Assembly: GCA_945643635.1 (NCBI GenBank)
Contig: CALZFC010000025.1
Location: 1 to 64,000, forward strand
DNA length: 64,000 bases
Source of the DNA: Allodiplogaster sudhausi
Lineage: Eukaryota; Nematoda; Chromadorea; Rhabditida; Diplogasteridae
Direction: 5' to 3'
Shown here: positions 49,450 through 62,190 of the stretch, one piece after another
Layout of the letters: every line of letters begins with the position of its first letter
How positions within the stretch are numbered: the first letter of the stretch is position 1
Made by a program: the position numbers and the translations under genes
Notes under the pieces: generated by a model
Told to the model about the DNA's origin: nothing
Database searches by the model: none
The model's input: only the letters and a program-made list of their open reading frames with translations

Positions 49450-49663
49450 AGTATCCGGAATATTCCGGGAGCTTCCTATAGTCCCCGGATGCTTCCGGGA
49501 GTAACTCAGAGTATCCCGGAGTATTCCGGGAGCTATTCGGAGTACCCCGAATTCTTCCGGGAGCTATTCGGAGTACCCCGAATTCTTCCGGGAGCTAATA
49601 GAAGTATCCGAATCATTCCGGGAGCGTCTTATAGTTCCCCTGATGCTTCCGGGAGTAACCCAG
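49450..49663. repeat. Seven-monomer unit 1 (D duplicated)
   Basis: Order A, B, C, D1 (ending attcgg), D2 (ending aataga), E (tccgaatc), F. A and B each lack one base. The unit opens super-repeat block 1. Confidence 0.88.
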
Positions 49664-49848
49664 AGTATCCCGGAATATTCCGGGAGCTTCCTATAGTCCC
49701 CCGGATGCTTCCGGGAGTAACTCAGAGTATCCCGAATTCTTCCGGGAGCTATTCAGAGTACCCCGAATTCTTCCGGGAGCTATTAGGAGTATCCGGATCA
49801 TTCCGGGAGCGTCTTATAGTTCCCCTGATGCTTCCGGGAGTAACACAG

Positions 49849-49971
49849 AGTATCCCGGAATATTCCGGGAGCTATTCGGAGTACCCCGAATTCTTCCGGG
49901 AGCTATTAGAAGTATCCGGATCATTCCGGGAGCGTCTTATAGTTCCCCTGATGCTTCCGGGAGTAACCCAG
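49849..49971. repeat. Four-monomer unit 1 (A/C fusion)
   Basis: A/C fusion (49,849-49,879), D, E, F: 123 bp. The palindrome of A is kept, but the monomer ends gctattcgg like C, so B is absent. The junction lies within the shared ttccgggagct. Confidence 0.88.
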
Positions 49972-50710
49972 AGTATCCCGGAATATTCCGGGAGCTTCCT
50001 ATAGTCCCCCGGATGCTTCCGGGAGTAACTCAGAGTATCCCGGAGTATTCCGGGAGCTATTCGGAGTACCCCGAATTCTTCCGGGAGCTATTAGAAGTAT
50101 CCGGATCATTCCGGGAGCGTCTTATAGTTCCCCTGATGCTTCCGGGAGTAACCCAGAGTATCCCGGAATATTCCGGGAGCTTCCTATAGTCCCCGGATGC
50201 TTCCGGGAGTAACTCAGAGTATCCCGGAGTATTCCGGGAGCTATTCGGAGTACCCCGAATTCTTCCGGGAGCTATTAGAAGTATCCGGATCATTCCGGGA
50301 GCGTCTTATAGTTCCCCTGATGCTTCCGGGAGTAACCCAGAGTATCCCGGAATATTCCGGGAGCTTCCTATAGTTCCCCGGATGCTTCCGGGAGTAACTC
50401 AGAGTATCCCGGAGTATTCCGGGAGCTATTCGGAGTACCCCGAATTCTTCCGGGAGCTATTAGAAGTATCCGGATCATTCCGGGAGCGTCTTATAGTTCC
50501 CCTGATGCTTCCGGGAGTAACCCAGAGTATCCCGGAATATTCCGGGAGCTTCCTATAGTTCCCCGGATGCTTCCGGGAGTAACTCAGAGTATCCCGGAGT
50601 ATTCCGGGAGCTATTCGGAGTACCCCGAATTCTTCCGGGAGCTATTAGAAGTATCCGGATCATTCCGGGAGCGTCTTATAGTTCCCCTGATGCTTCCGGG
50701 AGTAACCCAG

Positions 50711-50923
50711 AGTATCCGGAATATTCCGGGAGCTTCCTATAGTCCCCCGGATGCTCCGGGAGTAACTCAGAGTATCCCGGAGTATTCCGGGAGCTATTCG
50801 GAGTACCCCGAATTCTTCCGGGAGCTATTCGGAGTACCCCGAATTCTTCCGGGAGCTAATAGAAGTATCCGAATCATTCCGGGAGCGTCTTATAGTTCCC
50901 CTGATGCTTCCGGGAGTAACCAG
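50711..50923. repeat. Seven-monomer unit 2 (D duplicated)
   Basis: Same order and same aataga and tccgaatc changes as unit 1. It shares the one-base loss in A. B reads gctccggg (one t lost), also seen in unit 4. F ends gtaaccag. Confidence 0.88.
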
Positions 50924-51107
50924 AGTATCCCGGAATATTCCGGGAGCTTCCTATAGTACCCCGATGCTTCCGGGAGTAACTCAGAGTATCCCGAATTCTT
51001 CCGGGAGCTATTCAGAGTACCCCGAATTCTTCCGGGAGCTATTAGGAGTATCCGGATCATTCCGGGAGCTTCTTATAGTTCCCCGGATGCTTCCGGGAGT
51101 AACTCAG

Positions 51108-51230
51108 AGTATCCCGGAATATTCCGGGAGCTATTCGGAGTACCCCGAATTCTTCCGGGAGCTATTAGAAGTATCCGGATCATTCCGGGAGCGTCTTATA
51201 GTTCCCCTGATGCTTCCGGGAGTAACCCAG
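51108..51230. repeat. Four-monomer unit 2 (A/C fusion)
   Basis: A/C fusion, D, E, F. The two monomers before it are an E ending gagcttcttat and a B-like monomer ending gtaactcag, the same flank as the degenerate fusions at 15.07, 19.73 and 21.17 kb. Confidence 0.85.
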
Positions 51231-51969
51231 AGTATCCCGGAATATTCCGGGAGCTTCCTATAGTTCCCCGGATGCTTCCGGGAGTAACTCAGAGTATCCC
51301 GGAGTATTCCGGGAGCTATTCGGAGTACCCCGAATTCTTCCGGGAGCTATTAGAAGTATCCGGATCATTCCGGGAGCGTCTTATAGTTCCCCTGATGCTT
51401 CCGGGAGTAACCCAGAGTATCCCGGAATATTCCGGGAGCTTCCTATAGTCCCCCGGATGCTTCCGGGAGTAACTCAGAGTATCCCGGAGTATTCCGGGAG
51501 CTATTCGGAGTACCCGAATTCTTCCGGGAGCTATTAGAAGTATCCGGATCATTCCGGGAGCGTCTTATAGTTCCCCTGATGCTTCCGGGAGTAACCCAGA
51601 GTATCCCGGAATATTCCGGGAGCTTCCTATAGTTCCCCGGATGCTTCCGGGAGTAACTCAGAGTATCCCGGAGTATTCCGGGAGCTATTCGGAGTACCCC
51701 GAATTCTTCCGGGAGCTATTAGAAGTATCCGGATCATTCCGGGAGCGTCTTATAGTTCCCCTGATGCTTCCGGGAGTAACCCAGAGTATCCCGGAATATT
51801 CCGGGAGCTTCCTATAGTTCCCCGGATGCTTCCGGGAGTAACTCAGAGTATCCCGGAGTATTCCGGGAGCTATTCGGAGTACCCCGAATTCTTCCGGGAG
51901 CTATTAGAAGTATCCGGATCATTCCGGGAGCGTCTTATAGTTCCCCTGATGCTTCCGGGAGTAACCCAG

Positions 51970-52184
51970 AGTATCCGGAATATTCCGGGAGCTTCCTATA
52001 GTCCCCCGGATGCTTCCGGGAGTAACTCAGAGTATCCCGGAGTATTCCGGGAGCTATTCGGAGTACCCCGAATTCTTCCGGGAGCTATTCGGAGTACCCC
52101 GAATTCTTCCGGGAGCTAATAGAAGTATCCGAATCATTCCGGGAGCGTCTTATAGTTCCCCTGATGCTTCCGGGAGTAACCCAG
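51970..52184. repeat. Seven-monomer unit 3 (D duplicated)
   Basis: Same structure, with the shared one-base loss in A and the aataga and tccgaatc changes. B has the agtcccccgg form. Confidence 0.88.
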
Positions 52185-52367
52185 AGTATCCCGGAATATT
52201 CCGGGAGCTTCCTATAGTCCCCCGGATGCTTCCGGGAGTAACTCAGAGTATCCCGAATTCTTCCGGGAGCTATTCAGAGTACCCCGAATTCTTCCGGGAG
52301 TATTAGGAGTATCCGGATCATTCCGGGAGCTCTTATAGTTCCCCTGATGCTTCCGGGAGTAACTCAG

Positions 52368-52489
52368 AGTATCCCGGAATATTCCGGGAGCTATTCGGAG
52401 TACCCCGAATTCTTCCGGGAGCTATTAGAAGTATCCGGATCATTCCGGGAGCGTCTTATAGTTCCCCGATGCTTCCGGGAGTAACCCAG
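52368..52489. repeat. Four-monomer unit 3 (A/C fusion)
   Basis: A/C fusion, D, E, F, with F one base short (ttccccgatg). Preceded by a monomer ending gtaactcag, as in four-monomer unit 2. Confidence 0.85.
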
Positions 52490-53227
52490 AGTATCCCGGA
52501 ATATTCCGGGAGCTTCCTATAGTCCCCGGATGCTTCCGGGAGTAACTCAGAGTATCCCGGAGTATTCCGGGAGCTATTCGGAGTACCCCGAATTCTTCCG
52601 GGAGCTATTAGAAGTATCCGGATCATTCCGGGAGCGTCTTATAGTTCCCCTGATGCTTCCGGGAGTAACCAGAGTATCCCGGAATATTCCGGGAGCTTCC
52701 TATAGTCCCCCGGATGCTTCCGGGAGTAACTCAGAGTATCCCGGAGTATTCCGGGAGCTATTCGGAGTACCCCGAATTCTTCCGGGAGCTATTAGAAGTA
52801 TCCGGATCATTCCGGGAGCGTCTTATAGTTCCCCTGATGCTTCCGGGAGTAACCCAGAGTATCCCGGAATATTCCGGGAGCTTCCTATAGTTCCCCGGAT
52901 GCTTCCGGGAGTAACTCAGAGTATCCCGGAGTATTCCGGGAGCTATTCGGAGTACCCCGAATTCTTCCGGGAGCTATTAGAAGTATCCGGATCATTCCGG
53001 GAGCGTCTTATAGTTCCCCTGATGCTTCCGGGAGTAACCCAGAGTATCCCGGAATATTCCGGGAGCTTCCTATAGTTCCCCGGATGCTTCCGGGAGTAAC
53101 TCAGAGTATCCCGGAGTATTCCGGGAGCTATTCGGAGTACCCCGAATTCTTCCGGGAGCTATTAGAAGTATCCGGATCATTCCGGGAGCGTCTTATAGTT
53201 CCCCTGATGCTTCCGGGAGTAACCCAG

Positions 53228-53441
53228 AGTATCCCGGAATATTCCGGGAGCTTCCTATAGTCCCCGGATGCTCCGGGAGTAACTCAGAGTATCCCGGAGT
53301 ATTCCGGGAGCTATTCGGAGTACCCCGAATTCTTCCGGGAGCTATTCGGAGTACCCCGAATTCTTCCGGGAGCTAATAGAAGTATCCGAATCATTCCGGG
53401 AGCGTCTTATAGTTCCCCTGATGCTTCCGGGAGTAACCCAG
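53228..53441. repeat. Seven-monomer unit 4 (D duplicated)
   Basis: Same structure and the same aataga and tccgaatc changes. A is intact here, and B is two bases short with gctccggg. Last of the four heptamers at 7-unit spacing. Confidence 0.88.
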
Positions 53442-53625
53442 AGTATCCCGGAATATTCCGGGAGCTTCCTATAGTCCCCGGATGCTTCCGGGAGTAACTC
53501 AGAGTATCCCGAATTCTTCCGGGAGCTATTCAGAGTACCCCGAATTCTTCCGGGAGCTATTAGGAGTATCCGGATCATTCCGGGAGCGTCTTATAGTTCC
53601 CCTGATGCTTCCGGGAGTAACACAG

Positions 53626-53748
53626 AGTATCCCGGAATATTCCGGGAGCTATTCGGAGTACCCCGAATTCTTCCGGGAGCTATTAGAAGTATCCGGATCA
53701 TTCCGGGAGCGTCTTATAGTTCCCCTGATGCTTCCGGGAGTAACCCAG
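53626..53748. repeat. Four-monomer unit 4 (A/C fusion)
   Basis: A/C fusion, D, E, F, preceded by F ending aacacag as in four-monomer unit 1. Four ordinary hexamers follow, up to 54,488. Confidence 0.88.
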
Positions 53749-56708
53749 AGTATCCCGGAATATTCCGGGAGCTTCCTATAGTCCCCCGGATGCTTCCGGG
53801 AGTAACTCAGAGTATCCCGGAGTATTCCGGGAGCTATTCGGAGTACCCCGAATTCTTCCGGGAGCTATTAGAAGTATCCGGATCATTCCGGGAGCGTCTT
53901 ATAGTTCCCCTGATGCTTCCGGGAGTAACCCAGAGTATCCCGGAATATTCCGGGAGCTTCCTATAGTCCCCCGGATGCTTCCGGGAGTAACTCAGAGTAT
54001 CCCGGAGTATTCCGGGAGCTATTCGGAGTACCCCGAATTCTTCCGGGAGCTATTAGAAGTATCCGGATCATTCCGGGAGCGTCTTATAGTTCCCCTGATG
54101 CTTCCGGGAGTAACCCAGAGTATCCCGGAATATTCCGGGAGCTTCCTATAGTTCCCCGGATGCTTCCGGGAGTAACTCAGAGTATCCCGGAGTATTCCGG
54201 GAGCTATTCGGAGTACCCCGAATTCTTCCGGGAGCTATTAGAAGTATCCGGATCATTCCGGGAGCGTCTTATAGTTCCCCTGATGCTTCCGGGAGTAACC
54301 CAGAGTATCCCGGAATATTCCGGGAGCTTCCTATAGTTCCCCGGATGCTTCCGGGAGTAACTCAGAGTATCCCGGAGTATTCCGGGAGCTATTCGGAGTA
54401 CCCCGAATTCTTCCGGGAGCTATTAGAAGTATCCGGATCATTCCGGGAGCGTCTTATAGTTCCCCTGATGCTTCCGGGAGTAACCCAGAGTATCCCGGAA
54501 TATTCCGGGAGCTTCCTATAGTTCCCCGGATGCTTCCGGGAGTAACTCAGAGTATCCCGAATTCTTCCGGGAGCTATTCAGAGTACCCCGAATTCTTCCG
54601 GGAGCTATTAGGAGTATCCGGATCATTCCGGGAGCGTCTTATAGTTCCCCTGATGCTTCCGGGAGTAACCCAGAGTATCCCGGAATATTCCGGGAGCTTC
54701 CTATAGTCCCCCGGATGCTTCCGGGAGTAACTCAGAGTATCCCGGAGTATTCCGGGAGCTATTCGGAGTACCCCGAATTCTTCCGGGAGCTATTAGAAGT
54801 ATCCGGATCATTCCGGGAGCGTCTTATAGTTCCCCTGATGCTTCCGGGAGTAACCCAGAGTATCCCGGAATATTCCGGGAGCTTCCTATAGTTCCCCGGA
54901 TGCTTCCGGGAGTAACTCAGAGTATCCCGGAGTATTCCGGGAGCTATTCGGAGTACCCCGAATTCTTCCGGGAGCTATTAGAAGTATCCGGATCATTCCG
55001 GGAGCGTCTTATAGTTCCCCTGATGCTTCCGGGAGTAACCCAGAGTATCCCGGAATATTCCGGGAGCTTCCTATAGTCCCCCGGATGCTTCCGGGAGTAA
55101 CTCAGAGTATCCCGGAGTATTCCGGGAGCTATTCGGAGTACCCCGAATTCTTCCGGGAGCTATTAGAAGTATCCGGATCATTCCGGGAGCGTCTTATAGT
55201 TCCCCTGATGCTTCCGGGAGTAACCCAGAGTATCCCGGAATATTCCGGGAGCTTCCTATAGTCCCCCGGATGCTTCCGGGAGTAACTCAGAGTATCCCGA
55301 ATTCTTCCGGGAGCTATTCAGAGTACCCCGAATTCTTCCGGGAGCTATTAGAAGTATCCGGATCATTCCGGGAGCGTCTTATAGTTCCCCTGATGCTTCC
55401 GGGAGTAACACTGAGTATCCCGGAATATTCCGGGAGCTTCCTATAGTCCCCCGGATGCTTCCGGGAGTAACTCAGAGTATCCCGGAGTATTCCGGGAGCT
55501 ATTCGGAGTACCCCGAATTCTTCCGGGAGCTATTAGAAGTATCCGGATCATTCCGGGAGCGTCTTATAGTTCCCCTGATGCTTCCGGGAGTAACCCAGAG
55601 TATCCCGGAATATTCCGGGAGCTTCCTATAGTTCCCCGGATGCTTCCGGGAGTAACTCAGAGTATCCCGGAGTATTCCGGGAGCTATTCGGAGTACCCCG
55701 AATTCTTCCGGGAGCTATTAGAAGTATCCGGATCATTCCGGGAGCGTCTTATAGTTCCCCTGATGCTTCCGGGAGTAACCCAGAGTATCCCGGAATATTC
55801 CGGGAGCTTCCTATAGTCCCCCGGATGCTTCCGGGAGTAACTCAGAGTATCCCGGAGTATTCCGGGAGCTATTCGGAGTACCCCGAATTCTTCCGGGAGC
55901 TATTAGAAGTATCCGGATCATTCCGGGAGCGTCTTATAGTTCCCCTGATGCTTCCGGGAGTAACCCAGAGTATCCCGGAATATTCCGGGAGCTTCCTATA
56001 GTCCCCCGGATGCTTCCGGGAGTAACTCAGAGTATCCCGAATTCTTCCGGGAGCTATTCGGAGTACCCCGAATTCTTCCGGGAGCTATTAGAAGTATCCG
56101 GATCATTCCGGGAGCGTCTTATAGTTCCCCTGATGCTTCCGGGAGTAACACAGAGTATCCCGGAATATTCCGGGAGCTTCCTATAGTCCCCCGGATGCTT
56201 CCGGGAGTAACTCAGAGTATCCCGGAGTATTCCGGGAGCTATTCGGAGTACCCCGAATTCTTCCGGGAGCTATTAGAAGTATCCGGATCATTCCGGGAGC
56301 GTCTTATAGTTCCCCTGATGCTTCCGGGAGTAACCCAGAGTATCCCGGAATATTCCGGGAGCTTCCTATAGTTCCCCGGATGCTTCCGGGAGTAACTCAG
56401 AGTATCCCGGAGTAGTCCGGGAGCTATTCGGAGTACCCCGAATTCTTCCGGGAGCTATTAGAAGTATCCGGATCATTCCGGGAGCGTCTTATAGTTCCCC
56501 TGATGCTTCCGGGAGTAACCCAGAGTATCCCGGAATATTCCGGGAGCTTCCTATAGTCCCCCGGATGCTTCCGGGAGTAACTCAGAGTATCCCGGAGTAT
56601 TCCGGGAGCTATTCGGAGTACCCCGAATTCTTCCGGGAGCTATTAGAAGTATCCGGATCATTCCGGGAGCGTCTTATAGTTCCCCTGATGCTTCCGGGAG
56701 TAACCCAG

Positions 56709-56924
56709 AGTATCCCGGAATATTCCGGGAGCTTCCTATAGTCCCCCGGATGCTCCCGGGATTAACTCAGACTATCCCGGAGTATTCAGGGAGCTATTCG
56801 GAGTACCCCGAATTCTTCCGGGAGCTATTCGGAGTACCCCGAATTCTTCCGGGAGCTATTAGAAGTATCCGAATCATTCCGGGAGCGTCTTATAGTTCCC
56901 CTGATGCTTCCGGGAGTAACCCAG
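56709..56924. repeat. Seven-monomer unit 5 (D duplicated)
   Basis: 216 bp. B reads gctcccgggattaac, which creates CCCGGG; C reads actatcccgg and ttcaggg; E is tccgaatc. Several of these changes recur singly in units 6-8, as if shuffled by conversion. Confidence 0.88.
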
Positions 56925-58403
56925 AGTATCCCGGAATATTCCGGGAGCTTCCTATAGTCCCCGGATGCTTCCGGGAGTAACTCAGAGTATCCCGAATTCT
57001 TCCGGGAGCTATTCAGAGTACCCCGAATTCTTCCGGGAGCTATTAGAAGTATCCGGATCATTCCGGGAGCGTCTTATAGTTCCCCTGATGCTTCCGGGAG
57101 TAACACAGAGTATCCCGGAATATTCCGGGAGCTTCCTATAGTTCCCCGGATGCTTCCGGGAGTAACTCAGAGTATCCCGGAGTATTCCGGGAGCTATTCG
57201 GAGTACCCCGAATTCTTCCGGGAGCTATTAGAAGTATCCGGATCATTCCGGGAGCGTCTTATAGTTCCCCTGATGCTTCCGGGAGTAACCCAGAGTATCC
57301 CGGAATATTCCGGGAGCTTCCTATAGTCCCCCGGATGCTTCCGGGAGTAACTCAGAGTATCCCGAATTCTTCCGGGAGCTATTCGGAGTACCCCGAATTC
57401 TTCCGGGAGCTATTAGGAGTATCCGGATCATTCCGGGAGCGTCTTATAGTTCCCCTGATGCTTCCGGGAGTAACACAGAGTATCCCGGAATATTCCGGGA
57501 GCTTCCTATAGTCCCCCGGATGCTTCCGGGAGTAACTCAGAGTATCCCGGAGTATTCCGGGAGCTATTCGGAGTACCCCGAATTCTTCCGGGAGCTATTA
57601 GAAGTATCCGGATCATTCCGGGAGCGTCTTATAGTTCCCCTGATGCTTCCGGGAGTAACCCAGAGTATCCCGGAATATTCCGGGAGCTTCCTATAGTCCC
57701 CCGGATGCTTCCGGGAGTAACTCAGAGTATCCCGGAGTATTCCGGGAGCTATTCGGAGTACCCCGAATTCTTCCGGGAGCTATTAGAAGTATCCGGATCA
57801 TTCCGGGAGCGTCTTATAGTTCCCCTGATGCTTCCGGGAGTAACACTGAGTATCCCGGAATATTCCGGGAGCTTCCTATAGTTCCCCGGATGCTTCCGGG
57901 AGTAACTCAGAGTATCCCGGAGTATTCCGGGAGCTATTCGGAGTACCCCGAATTCTTCCGGGAGCTATTAGAAGTATCCGGATCATTCCGGGAGCGTCTT
58001 ATAGTTCCCCTGATGCTTCCGGGAGTAACCCAGAGTATCCCGGAATATTCCGGGAGCTTCCTATAGTTCCCCGGATGCTTCCGGGAGTAACTCAGAGTAT
58101 CCCGGAGTATTCCGGGAGCTATTCGGAGTACCCCGAATTCTTCCGGGAGCTATTAGAAGTATCCGGATCATTCCGGGAGCGTCTTATAGTTCCCCTGATG
58201 CTTCCGGGAGTAACCCAGAGTATCCCGGAATATTCCGGGAGCTTCCTATAGTTCCCCGGATGCTTCCGGGAGTAACTCAGAGTATCCCGGAGTATTCCGG
58301 GAGCTATTCGGAGTACCCCGAATTCTTCCGGGAGCTATTAGAAGTATCCGGATCATTCCGGGAGCGTCTTATAGTTCCCCTGATGCTTCCGGGAGTAACC
58401 CAG

Positions 58404-58618
58404 AGTATCCCGGAATATTCCGGGAGCTTCCTATAGTCCCCCGGATGCTTCCGGGATTAACTCAGACTATCCCGGAGTATTCCGGGAGCTATTCGGAGTA
58501 CCCCGAATTCTTCCGGGAGCTATTCGGAGTACCCCGAATTCTTCCGGGAGCTATTAGAAGTATCCGGATCATTCCGGGAGCGTCTTATAGTTCCCCTGAT
58601 GCTTCCGGGAGTAACCAG
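58404..58618. repeat. Seven-monomer unit 6 (D duplicated)
   Basis: Shares gggattaac and actatcccgg with unit 5 but has ordinary ttccggg in C and ordinary E. F ends gtaaccag. Confidence 0.88.
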
Positions 58619-60281
58619 AGTATCCCGGAATATTCCGGGAGCTTCCTATAGTCCCCCGGATGCTTCCGGGAGTAACTCAGAGTATCCCGAATTCTTCCGG
58701 GAGCTATTCAGAGTACCCCGAATTCTTCCGGGAGCTATTAGAAGTATCCGGATCATTCCGGGAGCGTCTTATAGTTCCCCTGATGCTTCCGGGAGTAACA
58801 CAGAGTATCCCGGAATATTCCGGGAGCTTCCTATAGTTCCCCGGATGCTTCCGGGAGTAACTCAGAGTATCCCGGAGTATTCCGGGAGCTATTCGGAGTA
58901 CCCCGAATTCTTCCGGGAGCTATTAGAAGTATCCGGATCATTCCGGGAGCGTCTTATAGTTCCCCTGATGCTTCCGGGAGTAACCCAGAGTATCCCGGAA
59001 TATTCCGGGAGCTTCCTATAGTCCCCCGGATGCTTCCGGGAGTAACTCAGAGTATCCCGAATTCTTCCGGGAGCTATTCGGAGTACCCCGAATTCTTCCG
59101 GGAGCTATTAGGAGTATCCGGATCATTCCGGGAGCGTCTTATAGTTCCCCTGATGCTTCCGGGAGTAACACAGAGTATCCCGGAATATTCCGGGAGCTTC
59201 CTATAGTCCCCCGGATGCTTCCGGGAGTAACTCAGAGTATCCCGAGTATTCCGGGAGCTATTCGGAGTACCCCGAATTCTTCCGGGAGCTATTAGAAGTA
59301 TCCGGATCATTCCGGGAGCGTCTTATAGTTCCCCTGATGCTTCCGGGAGTAACCCAGAGTATCCCGGAATATTCCGGGAGCTTCCTATAGTCCCCCGGAT
59401 GCTTCCGGGAGTAACTCAGAGTATCCCGGAGTATTCCGGGAGCTATTCGGAGTACCCCGAATTCTTCCGGGAGCTATTAGAAGTATCCGGATCATTCCGG
59501 GAGCGTCTTATAGTTCCCCTGATGCTTCCGGGAGTAACACAGAGTATCCCGGAATATTCCGGGAGCTTCCTATAGTTCCCCGGATGCTTCCGGGAGTAAC
59601 TCAGAGTATCCCGGAGTATTCCGGGAGCTATTCGGAGTACCCCGAATTCTTCCGGGAGCTATTAGAAGTATCCGGATCATTCCGGGAGCGTCTTATAGTT
59701 CCCCTGATGCTTCCGGGAGTAACCCAGAGTATCCCGGAATATTCCGGGAGCTTCCTATAGTCCCCGGATGCTTCCGGGAGTAACTCAGAGTATCCCGAAT
59801 TCTTCCGGGAGCTATTCAGAGTACCCCGAATTCTTCCGGGAGCTATTAGAAGTATCCGGATCATTCCGGGAGCGTCTTATAGTTCCCCTGATGCTTCCGG
59901 GAGTAACCCAGAGTATCCCGGAATATTCCGGGAGCTTCCTATAGTTCCCCGGATGCTTCCGGGAGTAACTCAGAGTATCCCGGAGTATTCCGGGAGCTAT
60001 TCGGAGTACCCCGAATTCTTCCGGGAGCTATTAGAAGTATCCGGATCATTCCGGGAGCGTCTTATAGTTCCCCTGATGCTTCCGGGAGTAACCCAGAGTA
60101 TCCCGGAATATTCCGGGAGCTTCCTATAGTCCCCCGGATGCTTCCGGGAGTAACTCAGAGTATCCCGGAGTATTCCGGGAGCTATTCGGAGTACCCCGAA
60201 TTCTTCCGGGAGCTATTAGAAGTATCCGGATCATTCCGGGAGCGTCTTATAGTTCCCCTGATGCTTCCGGGAGTAACCCAG

Positions 60282-60497
60282 AGTATCCCGGAATATTCCG
60301 GGAGCTTCCTATAGTCCCCCGGATGCTTCCGGGAGTAACTCAGAGTATCCCGGAGTATTCAGGGAGCTATTCGGAGTACCCCGAATTCTTCCGGGAGCTA
60401 TTCGGAGTACCCCGAATTCTTCCGGGAGCTAATAGAAGTATCCGAATCATTCCGGGAGCGTCTTATAGTTCCCCTGATGCTTCCGGGAGTAACCCAG
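60282..60497. repeat. Seven-monomer unit 7 (D duplicated)
   Basis: Shares ttcaggg in C with units 5 and 8, and aataga plus tccgaatc with units 1-4. It therefore bridges the two heptamer groups. Confidence 0.88.
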
Positions 60498-61974
60498 AGT
60501 ATCCCGGAATATTCCGGGAGCTTCCTATAGTCCCCCGGATGCTTCCGGGAGTAACTCAGAGTATCCCGAATTCTTCCGGGAGCTATTCAGAGTACCCCGA
60601 ATTCTTCCGGGAGCTATTAGAAGTATCCGGATCATTCCGGGAGCGTCTTATAGTTCCCCTGATGCTTCCGGGAGTAGCAGAGTATCCCGGAATATTCCGG
60701 GAGCTTCCTATAGTTCCCCGGATGCTTCCGGGAGTAACTCAGAGTATCCCGGAGTATTCCGGGAGCTATTCGGAGTACCCCGAATTCTTCCGGGAGCTAT
60801 TAGAAGTATCCGGATCATTCCGGGAGCGTCTTATAGTTCCCCTGATGCTTCCGGGAGTAACACAGAGTATCCCGGAATATTCCGGGAGCTTCCTATAGTC
60901 CCCGGATGCTTCCGGGAGTAACTCAGAGTATCCCGAATTCTTCCGGGAGCTATTCGGAGTACCCCGAATTCTTCCGGGAGCTATTAGGAGTATCCGGATC
61001 ATTCCGGGAGCGTCTTATAGTTCCCCTGATGCTTCCGGGAGTAGCACTGAGTATCCCGGAATATTCCGGGAGCTTCCTATAGTCCCCCGGATGCTTCCGG
61101 GAGTAACTCAGAGTATCCCGGAGTATTCCGGGAGCTATTCGGAGTACCCCGAATTCTTCCGGGAGCTATTAGAAGTATCCGGATCATTCCGGGAGCGTCT
61201 TATAGTTCCCCTGATGCTTCCGGGAGTAACCCAGAGTATCCCGGAATATTCCGGGAGCTTCCTATAGTCCCCCGGATGCTTCCGGGAGTAACTCAGAGTA
61301 TCCCGGAGTATTCCGGGAGCTATTCGGAGTACCCCGAATTCTTCCGGGAGCTATTAGAAGTATCCGGATCATTCCGGGAGCGTCTTATAGTTCCCCTGAT
61401 GCTTCCGGGAGTAACCCAGAGTATCCCGGAATATTCCGGGAGCTTCCTATAGTTCCCCGGATGCTTCCGGGAGTAACTCAGAGTATCCCGGAGTATTCCG
61501 GGAGCTATTCGGAGTACCCCGAATTCTTCCGGGAGCTATTAGAAGTATCCGAATCATTCCGGGAGCGTCTTATAGTTCCCCTGATGCTTCCGGGAGTAAC
61601 CCAGAGTATCCCGGAATATTCCGGGAGCTTCCTATAGTCCCCCGGATGCTTCCGGGAGTAACTCAGAGTATCCCGAATTCTTCCGGGAGCTATTCGGAGT
61701 ACCCCGAATTCTTCCGGGAGCTATTAGAAGTATCCGGATCATTCCGGGAGCGTCTTATAGTTCCCCTGATGCTTCCGGGAGTAACCCAGAGTATCCCGGA
61801 ATATTCCGGGAGCTTCCTATAGTTCCCCGGATGCTTCCGGGAGTAACTCAGAGTATCCCGGAGTATTCCGGGAGCTATTCGGAGTACCCCGAATTCTTCC
61901 GGGAGCTATTAGAAGTATCCGGATCATTCCGGGAGCGTCTTATAGTTCCCCGGATGCTTCCGGGAGTAACCCAG

Positions 61975-62190
61975 AGTATCCCGGAATATTCCGGGAGCTT
62001 CCTATAGTCCCCCGGATGCTCCCGGGATTAACTCAGAGTATCCCGGAGTATTCAGGGAGCTATTCGGAGTACCCCGAATTCTTCCGGGAGCTATTCGGAG
62101 TACCCCGAATTCTTCCGGGAGCTATTAGGAGTATCCGGATCATTCCGGGAGCGTCTTATAGTTCCCCTGATGCTTCCGGGAGTAACCCAG
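61975..62190. repeat. Seven-monomer unit 8 (D duplicated)
   Basis: Shares gctcccgggattaac and ttcaggg with unit 5. D2 ends attagg and E is ordinary. Unlike units 1-7 it is followed by an ordinary hexamer, not a hybrid-C one. Confidence 0.88.

Larger units (their letters stand above)
49450..54488. repeat. Four tandem copies of a 1.26-kb, 41-monomer super-repeat
   Basis: Four consecutive blocks start at 49,450, 50,711, 51,970 and 53,228 (spacing 1,261, 1,259 and 1,258 bp). Each has the same order of unit sizes: one seven-monomer unit with D duplicated, one hexamer with hybrid C, one four-monomer unit with an A/C fusion, then four ordinary hexamers (7+6+4+4x6 = 41 monomers). The heptamers of blocks 1-3 share a one-base loss in A (agtatccgg), and all four share gctaatag and tccgaatc. 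At 54,489, where a fifth heptamer would start, an ordinary-length unit with hybrid C follows. This is a third repeat level, above monomer and hexamer. Confidence 0.9.
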
